Shown here piece by piece: positions 1-9,839 of a DNA stretch of 64,000 nt (positions are counted from its first letter, which is position 1; every line of letters starts with the position of its first letter). The translations under genes and the position numbers were made by a program. Where the stretch lies: contig NZ_FNPB01000009.1 in the NCBI RefSeq assembly GCF_900107195.1, forward strand, positions 62,001-126,000, read 5' to 3'. The notes below the pieces were generated by a model. That model did not search any database. It worked only from the letters and a program-made list of their open reading frames with translations, and was not told where the DNA came from. Source of the DNA: Halobellus clavatus. GTDB taxonomy: Archaea; Halobacteriota; Halobacteria; Halobacteriales; Haloferacaceae.

Positions 1-140
1 GTAGAGACGATGGCCCTCTCGAAATTCGACGAGAGGTACCGGTATCACCGCCGGACCAATCGTCAGGGAGGGATACCGATCCCAATGAGTCACGCGACTA
101 CAGCGGGATCACGGCCACTATTCGGGATGTGCGGAGAATG

Positions 141-482
141 CTAGTCGGCGGGAGATTCCCCCTCCAGGGAGCTCCCATACTGGTGCACTGCGTAGAACCC
201 GAGTGCGTACATTCCGAATGCAAACGGTCCGACAGCGAAGATTCCAATCGAGAATATCCCGACCGAGAACACCCCGACAGAAAACACTCCTACGGAGAAG
301 ATTCCGGCGGAGAGCACACCGAGACTGAAGTTCCCTGCTGCGAGGAACCCGAACGCTGTTTGTCCGGCCGCCAAGACTTCGTACCCCGCGATCGTCTCGA
401 CACCGGCCAGTGTCAATAGCAGCGCAATCATCAAGAGGCCGATCGCGACGAGACCGCCGGATTCTTGCCAATCTAGTTTCAT
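141..482 (-). CDS. Small membrane protein with FSVGVF-type repeats
   Basis: This 113-aa protein has an N-terminal hydrophobic helix (about residues 10-35) followed by a run of near-identical 5-residue units of the form F-S-V/I-G-V/I (about residues 50-95), ending in a short charged tail. The regular glycine spacing looks like a membrane-embedded repeat stack; I know of no assigned function. A degraded relative of its C-terminal half lies at 13118-13290. An 8-bp inverted repeat and a TATA-like stretch lie just upstream of the start. Being real is supported by the repeat regularity and the clean start; the function is unknown. Confidence 0.7.
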   Translation of the reverse strand: MKLDWQESGGLVAIGLLMIALLLTLAGVETIAGYEVLAAGQTAFGFLAAGNFSLGVLSAGIFSVGVFSVGVFSVGIFSIGIFAVGPFAFGMYALGFYAVHQYGSSLEGESPAD

Positions 483-510
483 ATCTGTTCGTTCGGCCGA
501 AGGAACCCTA

Positions 511-557
511 ATTATTCCGCAGACTCTCCTCTGTTAGGAATAATCAGCATATATATG
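511..557 (-). promoter_or_regulatory. Inverted repeat and TATA-like promoter of the repeat membrane protein
   Basis: ATTATTCC (511-518) and GGAATAAT (537-544) form a perfect 8-bp inverted repeat with an 18-bp spacer, about 30 bp upstream of the start at 482. An AT-rich ATATATATG follows at about 549-557. The arrangement fits an operator next to a promoter; the binding protein is unknown. Confidence 0.35.
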
Positions 558-723
558 TGTGACATATAAAGTGTCTCTACTGATAGAATCGGTTTTCGTT
601 ACGACCATCTGCACTTCACTATTTGACAGTTGTGTTGAGAGAGACCGTTTTGGGCCCCTACCGAATTACCGCATCCCACAGAACAGCGCCAGTGACCAGC
701 GGCCGACGCACCGGGAGACGTGT

Positions 724-1253
724 TCAGCCTCGGCCTTCGGTTGGTGGTCCGCCACCGTCGATTTCGAGGACTGTCCCAGTCACATAGGCACACAACTCAG
801 CGGTGAGAACGAGAACACCGTTGGCTTGGTCCTCAATTCGACCGAGACGGCCGAGTGGAACGCGTGAGGCGTCTTCCTCGTGCCACTCGTCGTCGATGTG
901 TTCTGTCAACGTCGGAGTAAGGGTGCCACCGGGACAGACGGCAGTGACCCACACGTCGGGTGCGAGGTCGCGCGCGGCGTGTTTGTAATATGACGCCCCA
1001 CTTTGCCGTCGTGGAGTGGATCCCACGGTTGACACGCACCTTCCGACCAGCCATCGAGGAGATGTTTCCGGTCTGGCCCTCGCCGCGCTCTACCAGTCCC
1101 GGAGCACCTCCAAGCGGTGGATTCGCCCGCTGGGTGGACTGCGCTCCGAGGCGGTTGACGAGCCGCAATGCGATCGAGGGGTGTCGAGTCCTTGGGACCG
1201 ATGATTTCGCGAGATAACGACCTGGCTCGTACTGTGTGTTGGGTGACAGTCAC
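724..1253 (-). pseudogene. Frameshifted short-chain dehydrogenase (SDR) remnant
   Basis: Two reading frames on the minus strand carry consecutive pieces of a classical SDR. About 1000-1110 encodes the GNISSMAGR...W/K substrate-loop region, and 724-1000 encodes the C-terminal part with V-CPGG-T-TPT, the LGR-ED-AN segment and the terminal G-V-EIDGG motif. The N-terminal Rossmann GxxxGxG region is not visible. The change of frame at about 980-1010 and the missing N terminus mark it as a pseudogene. It was probably a 3-oxoacyl reductase-like enzyme; the substrate cannot be inferred. Confidence 0.65.
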
Positions 1254-1386
1254 GGCTCACCGGATCGTATCCGAGAGGCTGAGCCGAACATCCTTACCCG
1301 AGCCACGACCAAGATTGCGTAGCTGAGCGAGTCAGTGATCATTTCAATGGTGCGTCGAAACAACGAGCCGGTGCGTCAAATCAATA

Positions 1387-1932
1387 ATGAGGGCCGCTGA
1401 GGTCGTCGGCGAGCCAACCACCGACGGTGGAGCGAACGCTTCGTGGCGTTGGGCGACAGTGCTTGCGGTCCAGCCGGTGTTGACGATCGGAGCCTGCCTC
1501 GGCGCGCTCCTGTTCGGTCTCCTCAGCACCGCAACGAGAGCCTTCGGACTGCCGGCGTATCTACCGATATTCCCGGGGGCGCTGACCCTTGTGTTCCTCG
1601 GGGTAGCCTACGTCTACACACCGATTTACGCTGCTGGAGTAGTACTGGACCGACGGTCTGTGCGAGCGTCTGCCGCGGTATGGAGTCCATCGAGATTGGT
1701 CCTGCTGGGCAGTGGTATCCAGGCCATATACTTCGTCGTCCCGATGGTGCAGGCCTATGGGGGTGAGACGTTCGAAGAACTGGTGTTCGGCTCGGTTGAG
1801 CTCGCGGCGCTCCTGAGTACTGGGATTCTGACAGTCCAGTATCTGGCTGTCCGCGACAGCAACCTCCCCGGAACCCCCGCGCTTGTCTCGCTGTGGTCCA
1901 GCGTGTGGTCTCGCGTCACTACCTTCTTATGA
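1387..1932 (+). CDS. Membrane protein, four predicted helices
   Basis: This 181-aa protein has hydrophobic segments at roughly residues 25-48, 57-80, 98-120 and 130-150 and no catalytic motif that I recognise. It looks like the haloarchaeal hypothetical integral membrane proteins of 150-200 aa. It ends 22 bp before the GTG chosen for the following nuclease gene, so the two could be cotranscribed, but no functional link is evident. Confidence 0.65.
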   Translation: MRAAEVVGEPTTDGGANASWRWATVLAVQPVLTIGACLGALLFGLLSTATRAFGLPAYLPIFPGALTLVFLGVAYVYTPIYAAGVVLDRRSVRASAAVWSPSRLVLLGSGIQAIYFVVPMVQAYGGETFEELVFGSVELAALLSTGILTVQYLAVRDSNLPGTPALVSLWSSVWSRVTTFL

Positions 1933-1954
1933 TTGGTCTGTTTGTCTCGGAGTC

Positions 1955-4543
1955 GTGCCTCTCCGCCGAACAAAGACTGTCGATACACTCTACGCGGATG
2001 TCGAAGCCTCCGATCTCGTTGTCACTCCTGACGCCCCGTTTGCGAGCGCGCTCAACCGGCGCCTCGATCGTCCTCACTTCGGCACGTTCGCCACCACGCC
2101 TCGCCGGCTCGCCGCTGGCCGTCGCGAACAGGCGGAGGATCGCGTCGCCTTTCTGGAGCTCATCGAACAGACCGACCACGACTGGAAGGCCATCGCCTAT
2201 GCGATCGGGAACGTCCTCCAGTGCTGGGAGCACCAGGGTCATCTGGATGCCATCCTCGACTACGATGCCTACGTCGACGCAACGACCCGCGACGTCGTCC
2301 AGCGGATGCGGACCCTTCGAACGACCTCGAAACAGCTCACCGAGTACACGATCGACGACTCCCAGTCGGTGGCCGTCGTCGGCTACGAGCAACTGACCGC
2401 CCTCGAGCGCAGCATCCTCCCGGAGACGTTCGATCGGATCGAGTTGTTCACCGACGACGCGTTCGACTATCCGGCGTTTCACGTCTTCGAGTCCGCGACC
2501 GATATCGTCACTGCGCTCTTGGATACGATCTCTACCGACACCGCCGAGGATGTCGCGATCGTCCTCGACAGCGGCAGCCAGTACTCCTCGCTCGTCGAAT
2601 CGGCACTCGAAGCTGCCGGGATTCCATTTTATGGTGGCCCAGGATTCATCGATGATCCACACCATCGAGCCGTCATCCGCCTGCTCCGGCTCGGGTTCCG
2701 GGGGACTGAGACGACCATCGCTGACGCCCAGCCCGTATTGACGCAGCTGGGGCTCGACGTTCCCGTTGACGACCAGCACAAACGGCTGGATGCAGTCACT
2801 GTCCCCGAGCTCGAGTGGGTGCAGGAGCTCTGGCGGACGATCGAGACGCAGACGTTTGCGGACGTGCTTGAGGCGTATACTCGCCGCACTGATGTCGAGT
2901 TGACGCGCTTCGAGGAGGAACTGCGAACGCTCGGGCTCGCTGACGAACCAATCACCGAGGCAGGTGTCGACCGACTTGCGTACTATCTGCAGACCTACGA
3001 GGTGCCGATCGATCGCGACAACGAGGGTGTGCTGTTGGCCGACGCGAAATCCTCCGCCTATGTGGATCGCCCCGTGGTCTTCCATCTCGGGATGGGGCAG
3101 GACTGGACGCATTCGGCGCCACAGCGGCCGTGGGTCGATACCGACACCCAGTTCGAACGCTATATCGGGAGCTTCCAGCGCTTGCTTCAGAGTGGGGAGC
3201 AGCAGTACTATCTCGTCCAAGACACGGCTGGCGGGGAGCCGATCACACCCTGTCTGTACTTCGGCGAACTCCTCGAGACCGACTTCGAGCGGTTCAGCGA
3301 TCTCGAGGCCGTCGAACATCGACGGCGACCGCGCTCGAACGACGGCGGCTTCGATCGTCACCCGCTGGACGTTGGGACCGAAACGGTCCAGACGATCAGC
3401 CAGTCCAGCCTCAACAGCTACGTCAACAGCCCACGGGACTACCTCTTCGGGCAACTCCTCGAGACCCCTGATCAAGAACGGTTCGTCGAAGGCAACCTCT
3501 TCCACGACTTCGCCGAATTTTACGTGACTCACCCTGATGTCGTTGCCGACGCCGACCGCGATGCGCTCGTGGACGCGATGCTCGCGGAGGCCGATCCCTT
3601 CGGATCGCGGGCAGACGAGCCGCTTCGACGGCGGAAGTACCGCATCGGGATCGAGATGCTAATCGAGTACTTGGACGATAACGGGCCCGACTCGGAGGCA
3701 TTTCTCACGGCGACGTCCGGGTGGGGGGAGAATTTCTTCGCGTCGTATTTCGACGCGCCGATCGACTCGCCGCTCACCGAGCGCTGGTTCGAAGACCACT
3801 CGCTGGGCGTGAAAGGGAAGATCGATCTGGTGCAAGCGCCGGATCACCTGCTCGATTACAAAAGCGGCCACAAAAAGCGCGCCACCCAGGTCGTAAAGCG
3901 GGCGGCGACGGATCCCCCAGCGGACACGCCGAACTTCCAGGCGGCGCTGTATCTGACCTATTACCGGACAGTCCACCCGGACGAACCGCTTGAGTTCACC
4001 TTCTTCCACTTCCTCGATCCGATGGCCGACGTGATCGCCGGCGACGCGGATCTGGACGGTGCGCTCACGACCGTCTCATACTATCCGTTCACGTTCGACG
4101 AGTACGTCGGCTCTCGGGACGCCTACGAGACGCTTCTGGACGGGTATACCGACTGCCGGGAGACCTTCGACGACCTCGGCTATCAGGCCTACAGCGAGAG
4201 TATGGCGCAACTGACGGTCCCCGACACGACCGACCGGGACGAACTCCGTGCCTCCGAGTTCGCTGCGGAGTTCACTGCCGCCGTTGATGCCGACACGTCC
4301 GATGCTGTCGACGCCGAGAAAGGCGCCGATCAGGCAATCCGAGCACTCAACGGCGTTCGGCGGCGAGCGTTCTTCCGCGAGGATCTGGATGCCTTCGAGG
4401 TGTTCGTCGACGAGCGTCTCGCGGAACTCAACGATCGGCGGGCCGGCGAGGAGCGCTTCCCAGTCGCGGGGGTGGCCGGCGAGCCGAACTACAGACGGGT
4501 CGACCACCGCGATCTCCTCTTGGAGGGTGAACACGATGGGTGA
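1955..4543 (+). CDS. AddB/RecB-like PD-(D/E)XK nuclease with inactive helicase core
   Basis: This 862-aa protein has a C-terminal RecB-family nuclease domain with the motif LLDYKSGHKK (about residue 632) and a downstream FQAALYLTYY (QxxxY-type) motif near 660. The long N-terminal part resembles the degenerate helicase fold of AddB and lacks a Walker A motif. The GTG at 1955 is preferred because it gives the natural beginning VPLRRTK and avoids overlap with the membrane-protein gene; an ATG at 1883 would add 24 unlikely residues. It overlaps the next helicase gene by 8 bp, so the two are almost certainly a translationally coupled pair acting in double-strand-break end processing (inference from the AddAB/RecBCD families). 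The iron-sulfur cysteines of bacterial AddB are not visible. Confidence 0.85.
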   Translation: MPLRRTKTVDTLYADVEASDLVVTPDAPFASALNRRLDRPHFGTFATTPRRLAAGRREQAEDRVAFLELIEQTDHDWKAIAYAIGNVLQCWEHQGHLDAILDYDAYVDATTRDVVQRMRTLRTTSKQLTEYTIDDSQSVAVVGYEQLTALERSILPETFDRIELFTDDAFDYPAFHVFESATDIVTALLDTISTDTAEDVAIVLDSGSQYSSLVESALEAAGIPFYGGPGFIDDPHHRAVIRLLRLGFRGTETTIADAQPVLTQLGLDVPVDDQHKRLDAVTVPELEWVQELWRTIETQTFADVLEAYTRRTDVELTRFEEELRTLGLADEPITEAGVDRLAYYLQTYEVPIDRDNEGVLLADAKSSAYVDRPVVFHLGMGQDWTHSAPQRPWVDTDTQFERYIGSFQRLLQSGEQQYYLVQDTAGGEPITPCLYFGELLETDFERFSDLEAVEHRRRPRSNDGGFDRHPLDVGTETVQTISQSSLNSYVNSPRDYLFGQLLETPDQERFVEGNLFHDFAEFYVTHPDVVADADRDALVDAMLAEADPFGSRADEPLRRRKYRIGIEMLIEYLDDNGPDSEAFLTATSGWGENFFASYFDAPIDSPLTERWFEDHSLGVKGKIDLVQAPDHLLDYKSGHKKRATQVVKRAATDPPADTPNFQAALYLTYYRTVHPDEPLEFTFFHFLDPMADVIAGDADLDGALTTVSYYPFTFDEYVGSRDAYETLLDGYTDCRETFDDLGYQAYSESMAQLTVPDTTDRDELRASEFAAEFTAAVDADTSDAVDAEKGADQAIRALNGVRRRAFFREDLDAFEVFVDERLAELNDRRAGEERFPVAGVAGEPNYRRVDHRDLLLEGEHDG

Positions 4544-7430
4544 GTCATCGTCCGGACCGACCCCGAACGAACGTCAACAAGAACTCATCGAGAGCACCGA
4601 CGGACTGTATCTCGTCGATGCCGGTCCGGGAACCGGGAAGACGTTCGCAATCACGCGCCGCTACGGGACGATCGTCGAACAGCCCGCCATCGAACCCGAA
4701 GACATCCTGCTGGCGACCTTTACGCGGGGGGCTGCCACCGAAATGAAAGAGCGGATCGTCGACCACAGCACGTACGCACTCAGCGATCTGGCCGACGCCC
4801 CGATCCAGACGTTCCATTCGTACTGTCACGATCTACTCAGTGAACACGGCTATGCGGCGCCCACCCACCTCGGCCTCGACGAGCGGATCACCGGCTCGAC
4901 ACAGATCATCGATGACGAGTTGCTCGAAGCCGAGCGGTTCCGCGAGTTCTTCAGCGGATTTCGGGACGACCATCCGGAGTACGACGACTTGTATCGGGTG
5001 CTCTCGGGGCCTGGCGAACTGCTCGATGTGATCACCGAACTCGCCTCGAAGGGGATCTTTCCCACTGCTGAGGGGTGGTATCGTGATGGGGAATCGCATC
5101 TCGATGGCGACCTCGAGGCGTTCACAGAGCAATTCGATGCGGTGAATCAGCCACGCAACGATGGTCGAAAGCAATCGGAGTTACGCGAGGCGCTGAGTGG
5201 CTTTGGGCGAACCAAGACCTACCACCCGGAAGCGCCGTCGAAGTCGGAGCTGCGCGGCGGGCGTGGGACGAAACAACTCGATGCGGAGGTCGCACGGACC
5301 GTCTTCGAGGAAGATCGTACGGACCTCAAAGCGTTCGTCCACGACGTCTACGTCGAGTATCTCCAGTTCGCCTTGCAGCGGAACTATCTCACCTTCAGTT
5401 TCCTCCAGTTGTTTGCATTCGTGCTGCTCTGTGAGGACCCGCGGGTTCGACAGGCGGCGCAGTTCGAGTACGTGATGGTCGATGAGTTCCAGGATACCAG
5501 CGAGATTCAGTTCAAACTCGCGCTGCTGGTCTGTGGGACCAATAACTTCTGTGCGGTCGGCGACTGGAAACAGAGCATCTACAGCTTCCAGTACGCGGAT
5601 GTCCAGAACATCCTCGAGTTCGAAACCCGGCTCGACCAGTTTGCTGGGGATCTCAACAGCGATACCGAGCGGGTGTCCTTTGACACCGATGCGCTGACTC
5701 GCATCGAACTGGCGGAAAACTACCGATCGACGGAATCAATCATCGAACTCTCCGAGCAGACGCTCACGACGCCCGCCACGAGCGGTGAGGACGTCACGAC
5801 GACGCTGGACGACGTCGTCGAACTCTCCGCGAACGCCGCCTTCGATAACACGGTCATCGAGGGCATCCAGCACGAGGACGAACACGAGGCAGTCCTCACG
5901 AAGATCCAAGCGATCGTCGGCAACGACGAGTACGCCGTCGAAGGCGAGGACGGTGATCAGAGGGCACCCGAGTATCAGGATATCGCGGTGTTCACGCGGA
6001 CACGTGACTACGGGCGGGAGCTTCTCGATGTCGCTGCCGAGTACGACTTCCCGGTCGCCTACGATGGCGGGATCGAACTCTTCCGGACCGACCCGGCGAA
6101 GCTGCTGCTGGCGTGGCTTCGGATCCTCGAGTCGGATGCCGACCGCGGCTGGGCCGTCGTCCTCGAAGAGATCGGGTACACGTTCGACGAGATCGAGCAC
6201 CTGCTAGAGACGGACTCGTATCCGTCCGCGCCAGTTGCGTTCCGCGACGAGTTGCGGGAGCTGGCGTCCGTGGGGGCGGTCACGCGGCGGGTGCTCGACC
6301 GCTACGGATACACGGGCGACACGGGAGACGTGCTCCTCCATACGATCCAGTCGGTGTACGATTCGACGACTCTCACCCGGGGCGAGTTGATGCAGTTCAT
6401 CGAGCGCGGCATCGAGACCGGGGCGACGGTCGATATCCGCGCGACTGCCGGCGAGAACGCGGTGACCGTCCAGACGATCCACGCCGCGAAGGGCCTGGAG
6501 TATCCGATCGTCATCCTGGCGAATATGAACGAGGGCCGCTTCCCGCCGCGATCGCGTGAGTCGAGCATCATCCAGTACCAGGACCCGGTCGGACTCCGAC
6601 AGCGGAAGTGCTACGCCGAAGACGGTGCATACCCTCACGTCTACGACAACTGGCGGCACGACGTCATCCGCCGGTGTCTGCCGCGTGCGTACGACGAGGA
6701 ACGCCGGTTGCTCTACGTCGCCGTCACCCGAGCCGAGCAGCACGTCGTCTTCGCGGCCGGTGCTGAGTCAAATACGTTCCTCGAAGAACTCCCGGTCGAT
6801 GTCGAGACCCTCGATGTGACCGTCGAGCCACTCGATCGAGCGACGTCAGCGGCCGCAGAACTCCCCTTTGCGATCACGACCCCGGAGGGCCCGATCGGCC
6901 AGACGCCACATTCGCTGATGGATGAGACCGTCTTCGAGGAGACGGCTGCACGGATGGAAACGGAAGCGGAAGCGGATCCGGATACTGGCCCGGAGACCCG
7001 CGCGGTCGACTTTGGCTCCCAGGTTCACGAGTTCGCTGAGGCCTATGCGCTTGGAGACGGGGTGACACCATCGAACTCCCACGAGCGTCGGGTCGTAGAA
7101 TTCCTCGAGGGGCTTTCGGGTGAGCTACACGTCGAAGAGCCAGTCACGCTCCCGATTGCTGTCGATGGCCACCGCATTACCATCTCGGGGATCGTCGACC
7201 TGGTGCAGGTGACAGACGAGCAGGCGACAATCATCGACTACAAGACGGATCGGACGCGGCATGCCCAACCGGAGTACCGAAAGCAACTCAGCGTGTATTA
7301 TCACGTCCTCGACGAGTGGTATCCCGAGAAAGACGTCACGGCGAGTCTGTTCTATACGAGCGACGGATCTCGAGTGCAGATTGAGCCACTCACGATTGGG
7401 GCGGTACGATCACTCGTTCAGAATCGCTGA
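4536..7430 (+). CDS. AddA/RecB-like UvrD-family helicase-nuclease
   Basis: This 964-aa protein has superfamily 1A helicase motifs in order: Walker A AGPGTGKT (29-36), TFTRGAATEMKER (Ia), VDEFQDT (about 315), GDWKQSIYSFQYA (III), ENYRST (IV), TIHAAKGLEYP (about 648, V) and LLYVAVTRAEQH (about 723, VI). A C-terminal PD-(D/E)XK nuclease carries GIVDLV...IIDYKTDR (about 898). The ATG at 4536 overlaps the end of the AddB-like gene; the longer frame upstream is the antiparallel shadow of that gene. The helicase-nuclease plus nuclease pair matches the AddAB layout, expected to unwind and resect DNA ends for RadA-dependent recombination. All catalytic motifs appear intact. Confidence 0.93.
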   Translation: MGESSSGPTPNERQQELIESTDGLYLVDAGPGTGKTFAITRRYGTIVEQPAIEPEDILLATFTRGAATEMKERIVDHSTYALSDLADAPIQTFHSYCHDLLSEHGYAAPTHLGLDERITGSTQIIDDELLEAERFREFFSGFRDDHPEYDDLYRVLSGPGELLDVITELASKGIFPTAEGWYRDGESHLDGDLEAFTEQFDAVNQPRNDGRKQSELREALSGFGRTKTYHPEAPSKSELRGGRGTKQLDAEVARTVFEEDRTDLKAFVHDVYVEYLQFALQRNYLTFSFLQLFAFVLLCEDPRVRQAAQFEYVMVDEFQDTSEIQFKLALLVCGTNNFCAVGDWKQSIYSFQYADVQNILEFETRLDQFAGDLNSDTERVSFDTDALTRIELAENYRSTESIIELSEQTLTTPATSGEDVTTTLDDVVELSANAAFDNTVIEGIQHEDEHEAVLTKIQAIVGNDEYAVEGEDGDQRAPEYQDIAVFTRTRDYGRELLDVAAEYDFPVAYDGGIELFRTDPAKLLLAWLRILESDADRGWAVVLEEIGYTFDEIEHLLETDSYPSAPVAFRDELRELASVGAVTRRVLDRYGYTGDTGDVLLHTIQSVYDSTTLTRGELMQFIERGIETGATVDIRATAGENAVTVQTIHAAKGLEYPIVILANMNEGRFPPRSRESSIIQYQDPVGLRQRKCYAEDGAYPHVYDNWRHDVIRRCLPRAYDEERRLLYVAVTRAEQHVVFAAGAESNTFLEELPVDVETLDVTVEPLDRATSAAAELPFAITTPEGPIGQTPHSLMDETVFEETAARMETEAEADPDTGPETRAVDFGSQVHEFAEAYALGDGVTPSNSHERRVVEFLEGLSGELHVEEPVTLPIAVDGHRITISGIVDLVQVTDEQATIIDYKTDRTRHAQPEYRKQLSVYYHVLDEWYPEKDVTASLFYTSDGSRVQIEPLTIGAVRSLVQNR

Positions 7431-7662
7431 GTACCACGGTGTTTGTTTCAGGGATCGACAACTGCATCGACCGTCAAACCGTGCTTGCGGATTAACCGCC
7501 GAGATTTCATCAGCTCGAAAGTTTGCTCCGGGAGCCGGACACGGTACGACGCGGGTATATCACAGACAGAGGATGTCGGTAACGACGAGTTCGTCTCGTA
7601 TTTTCAGTGAGCAAGAACGAGCAAGCAGTATGTGCTTGTGACTGCCAAAGCATCAATACGAG

Positions 7663-7905
7663 ATGATCGATTACTACGACCTGGTTCTCCTCGCGATCGC
7701 TGCAGTGATGATCGCAGGTGCAGCAATGAGTTTGCATCCCCTCGTAGCGCTTCATCAGGGGCTCGCTGCTGGGAGTCTGGTAGCGACGCTCTTCTTGTAC
7801 GACGTACTCTTCCGGAATCCCCCGACTGAACCGACCACGTCTACGACCGCGGCCTCAGCCGCTGTTGGAGTCAGTTGGCTGCTAACGCTTATCCTGTCTC
7901 TGTAA
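7663..7905 (+). CDS. Small two-to-three-helix membrane protein
   Basis: This 80-aa protein has hydrophobic segments at about residues 7-25, 28-47 and 60-79 separated by a Thr/Pro-rich loop. It resembles small haloarchaeal membrane proteins of unknown function. It is monocistronic, 230 bp after the helicase-nuclease gene. No motif suggests a role. Confidence 0.6.
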   Translation: MIDYYDLVLLAIAAVMIAGAAMSLHPLVALHQGLAAGSLVATLFLYDVLFRNPPTEPTTSTTAASAAVGVSWLLTLILSL

Positions 7906-8309
7906 CTCTCTGCCCGTGTCTGGGGAACCAGTCACTGAGTCAGCGCGTAGCATCCCTCTGTCTCTCGCAAGACGGTCCTGACAGAACGGAGCAGAACGGA
8001 CGCCGGCTCTGGTCTGTTCGATGCACTGAGGGATCTGCACTGGTGTTTTCACCGGGAGTTCACTGAAGCGACTGCAGAGTCGTACCGACGAATACAGCGA
8101 CGAAACGAGTTCCTGTGCCAGAAGATCCACAGGTCGCTCTCGTGTCGTGGAACACAGAGTGTGGGCTGATACCCAGATAGGGGTCGTTTAAATTGAGGGT
8201 TCAAATAGTCCTCGTCGGGCCGGAGCCGCGGCTGAACTTCTCAGGGAAGTGTTGCATCTGCCATCGGATCTTCCTCCACGCTTATGTTTCTGTAACTGTA
8301 TGTATGTGT
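7906..8309. other. Intergenic stretch, no gene seen
   Basis: I see no convincing reading frame, repeat or RNA fold here. Frames opening here on either strand are compositionally shadow-like. The last 60 bp should hold the promoter of the FAD oxidoreductase. Confidence 0.4.
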
Positions 8310-8897
8310 ATGGCAGACGTACTAATCGTCGGCGGCGGTCCCGCCGGTCTGAGTGCTGCACTGTTCACGGCCAAGAACGGGGTCGAAACAACCGTCTTCG
8401 ACACAGACGAGACGTGGATGCACAAGGCCCATCTGTTCAATTACCCCGGGATCGGGTCGATAGATGGCTCGAATTATCTCGAGACGCTCCGCGACCAGGT
8501 TGACGACTTCGGGGTCGATCGCCACCAGGAAACCGAAGTCACTGCTGTCGAATCGACTGATGACGGCTTCACCGTCACGACCGACGACGGCGAGTATGCC
8601 TCGTCGTACGTCGTGCTCGCAACAGGCGCGAATCGGGACCTCGCTGCGGGTCTAGACTGTGCGCTCACTGACGAGGGTATCGTCGACGTCGACGTGACGA
8701 TGGAGACATCGGTCGAAAACGCCTACGCGACCGGGGCAATGGTTCGAGCCGAGGAGTGGCAAGCCGTCATTTCAGCTGGCGATGGGGCCGCTGCCGCGCT
8801 CAATATCCTCACCAAAGAGAAAGGCGAACACTTCCACGACTTCGACGTCCCAGGGGATGCTGAGGAACTCTTCGGCTCCCTTGTCGATTCCTCGTAG
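8310..8897 (+). CDS. Short FAD-dependent NAD(P)/FAD oxidoreductase (TrxR-like)
   Basis: This 195-aa protein begins MADVLIVGGGPAGLSAALF, a perfect FAD-binding GxGxxG Rossmann start, and has VVLATGA (about 110) and a C-terminal AYATGAM...ISAGDGAAAALNI flavin-closing segment. It resembles thioredoxin reductase-like proteins but lacks both the central NAD(P)H-binding domain and the redox CxxC, so it is about 100 residues shorter than true TrxB. Single-domain proteins of this kind are common in haloarchaea. The ATG at 8310 is chosen because it places the FAD motif at the N terminus; the upstream extension is not protein-like. Substrate unknown. Confidence 0.85.
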   Translation: MADVLIVGGGPAGLSAALFTAKNGVETTVFDTDETWMHKAHLFNYPGIGSIDGSNYLETLRDQVDDFGVDRHQETEVTAVESTDDGFTVTTDDGEYASSYVVLATGANRDLAAGLDCALTDEGIVDVDVTMETSVENAYATGAMVRAEEWQAVISAGDGAAAALNILTKEKGEHFHDFDVPGDAEELFGSLVDSS

Positions 8898-9098
8898 GGA
8901 TACCCCATCGCACCCAGGAACCGCTCACCGAGCGCGTCCCCACGCTGCTTGAACGGGGCGACCTTCTCCTGCAGGTCGTCGCTGACGCGCTCGATGCTCG
9001 CGAGCGCCAACTCCACGGCGATCTCGACGTGATTTTCTGCATTCGAGGCGGCTGGGGTCCCACGGACGCAGTATCCCGAGATTCCGCCACGTGTGGAG

Positions 9099-9181
9099 TA
9101 TACTGTCGGACAGAACTATGTGAAAATTATCGGCACCTCGTGGGTGCCAAAATGATTCACGAACTTCTGTCCGACAGTATA
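9099..9181. mobile_element. 83-bp palindromic MITE-like element
   Basis: Perfect 17-bp terminal inverted repeats TATACTGTCGGACAGAA (9099-9115) and TTCTGTCCGACAGTATA (9165-9181) enclose an inner imperfect palindrome with a GGCACC-N5-GGTGCC stem. The terminal TA on both sides could be a TA target duplication, as produced by IS630/Tc1-type transposases (family knowledge; the assignment is inference). It has no coding capacity. Confidence 0.7.
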
Positions 9182-9611
9182 TGCGTCGGCCGGTGACAGA
9201 GATGAGGAGTGTGAGCGATTAGAACCGCTTCTCACGTGGGTCGAGGGGCCGTCGTAGGCCTCTTGTGCCGAATTGACCACTCACAAACTGAGAGCGAACG
9301 GGGTTCAGAGTTCCTCGGCGCCGTCTGTGAGGACTACTAACCGAGATTCAGTGGGACCCGATTGAGGGTTCGTAGAATATATGCTCTCGTTCAGCACTTC
9401 GTCCCCGACAGATCCGGACCAGCTGACGAATCGAGACGAAATACTATTAGTCTGTACTGAACGAGGTACTGTTTATTTTTGGGAGATTCATCGGGAATTT
9501 ACCACCAAACGATGCCCCAACCCCGATAGAAAATATTGATCAGAAGATGAAGGCTCAAGAGAAGGCGCGCTCCGAGACGTACGAAAAATCGGGATACGCG
9601 TTGGTCGATCT
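9182..9611. other. Intergenic stretch, no gene seen
   Basis: No supported gene. Part of it is AT-rich (about 9430-9545, including a TATTTTTGGG stretch). A plus-strand frame from 9547 lies opposite better-supported minus-strand genes and was not accepted. Confidence 0.35.
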
Positions 9612-9839
9612 CTATTCCGACTGGAATACCAAGCACTGTCCAGTGATCGAGGACATCGAGACGAGTGCGGCCGCTCTGGCTTCAGTACTGCCGAGGTCAG
9701 CCATCACCAGCGGGAAGGGATCGACTGGCGTGATCAGGGAGGCACCGACGAATAGAAGCAGCAGCCGTCCGGCCGTGCTGGTCGTCCACCGCTGCACTGG
9801 CTCGGCAGCGAATGTACGGTCGTCAGTCGGTTCGGTCAC
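9612..9839 (-). CDS. Possible small membrane protein coupled to the HTH-10 gene
   Basis: This 75-aa frame overlaps the 3' end of the HTH-10 regulator gene by 17 bp. It has one hydrophobic segment (about residues 23-45, with P-V-D-P-F-P turns) and a second weaker one. The overlap and codirectional layout suggest translational coupling. There is no recognised domain, and the C-terminal end looks irregular, so it may be a decayed small gene. Confidence 0.4.
   Translation of the reverse strand: MTEPTDDRTFAAEPVQRWTTSTAGRLLLLFVGASLITPVDPFPLVMADLGSTEARAAALVSMSSITGQCLVFQSE

Noticed and set aside
1919-3532. Minus-strand 537-codon frame
   Set aside because: Exact antisense of the AddB-like nuclease gene, whose motifs are clear; long shadow frames are expected at high GC.
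8723-9112. Minus-strand frame ELALASIERVSDDLQEKVAPF, then KQRGDALGERFLGAMGYPY
   Set aside because: The middle looks protein-like and may be a gene relic, but it runs antisense into the FAD oxidoreductase and I recognise no family; too weak to list.
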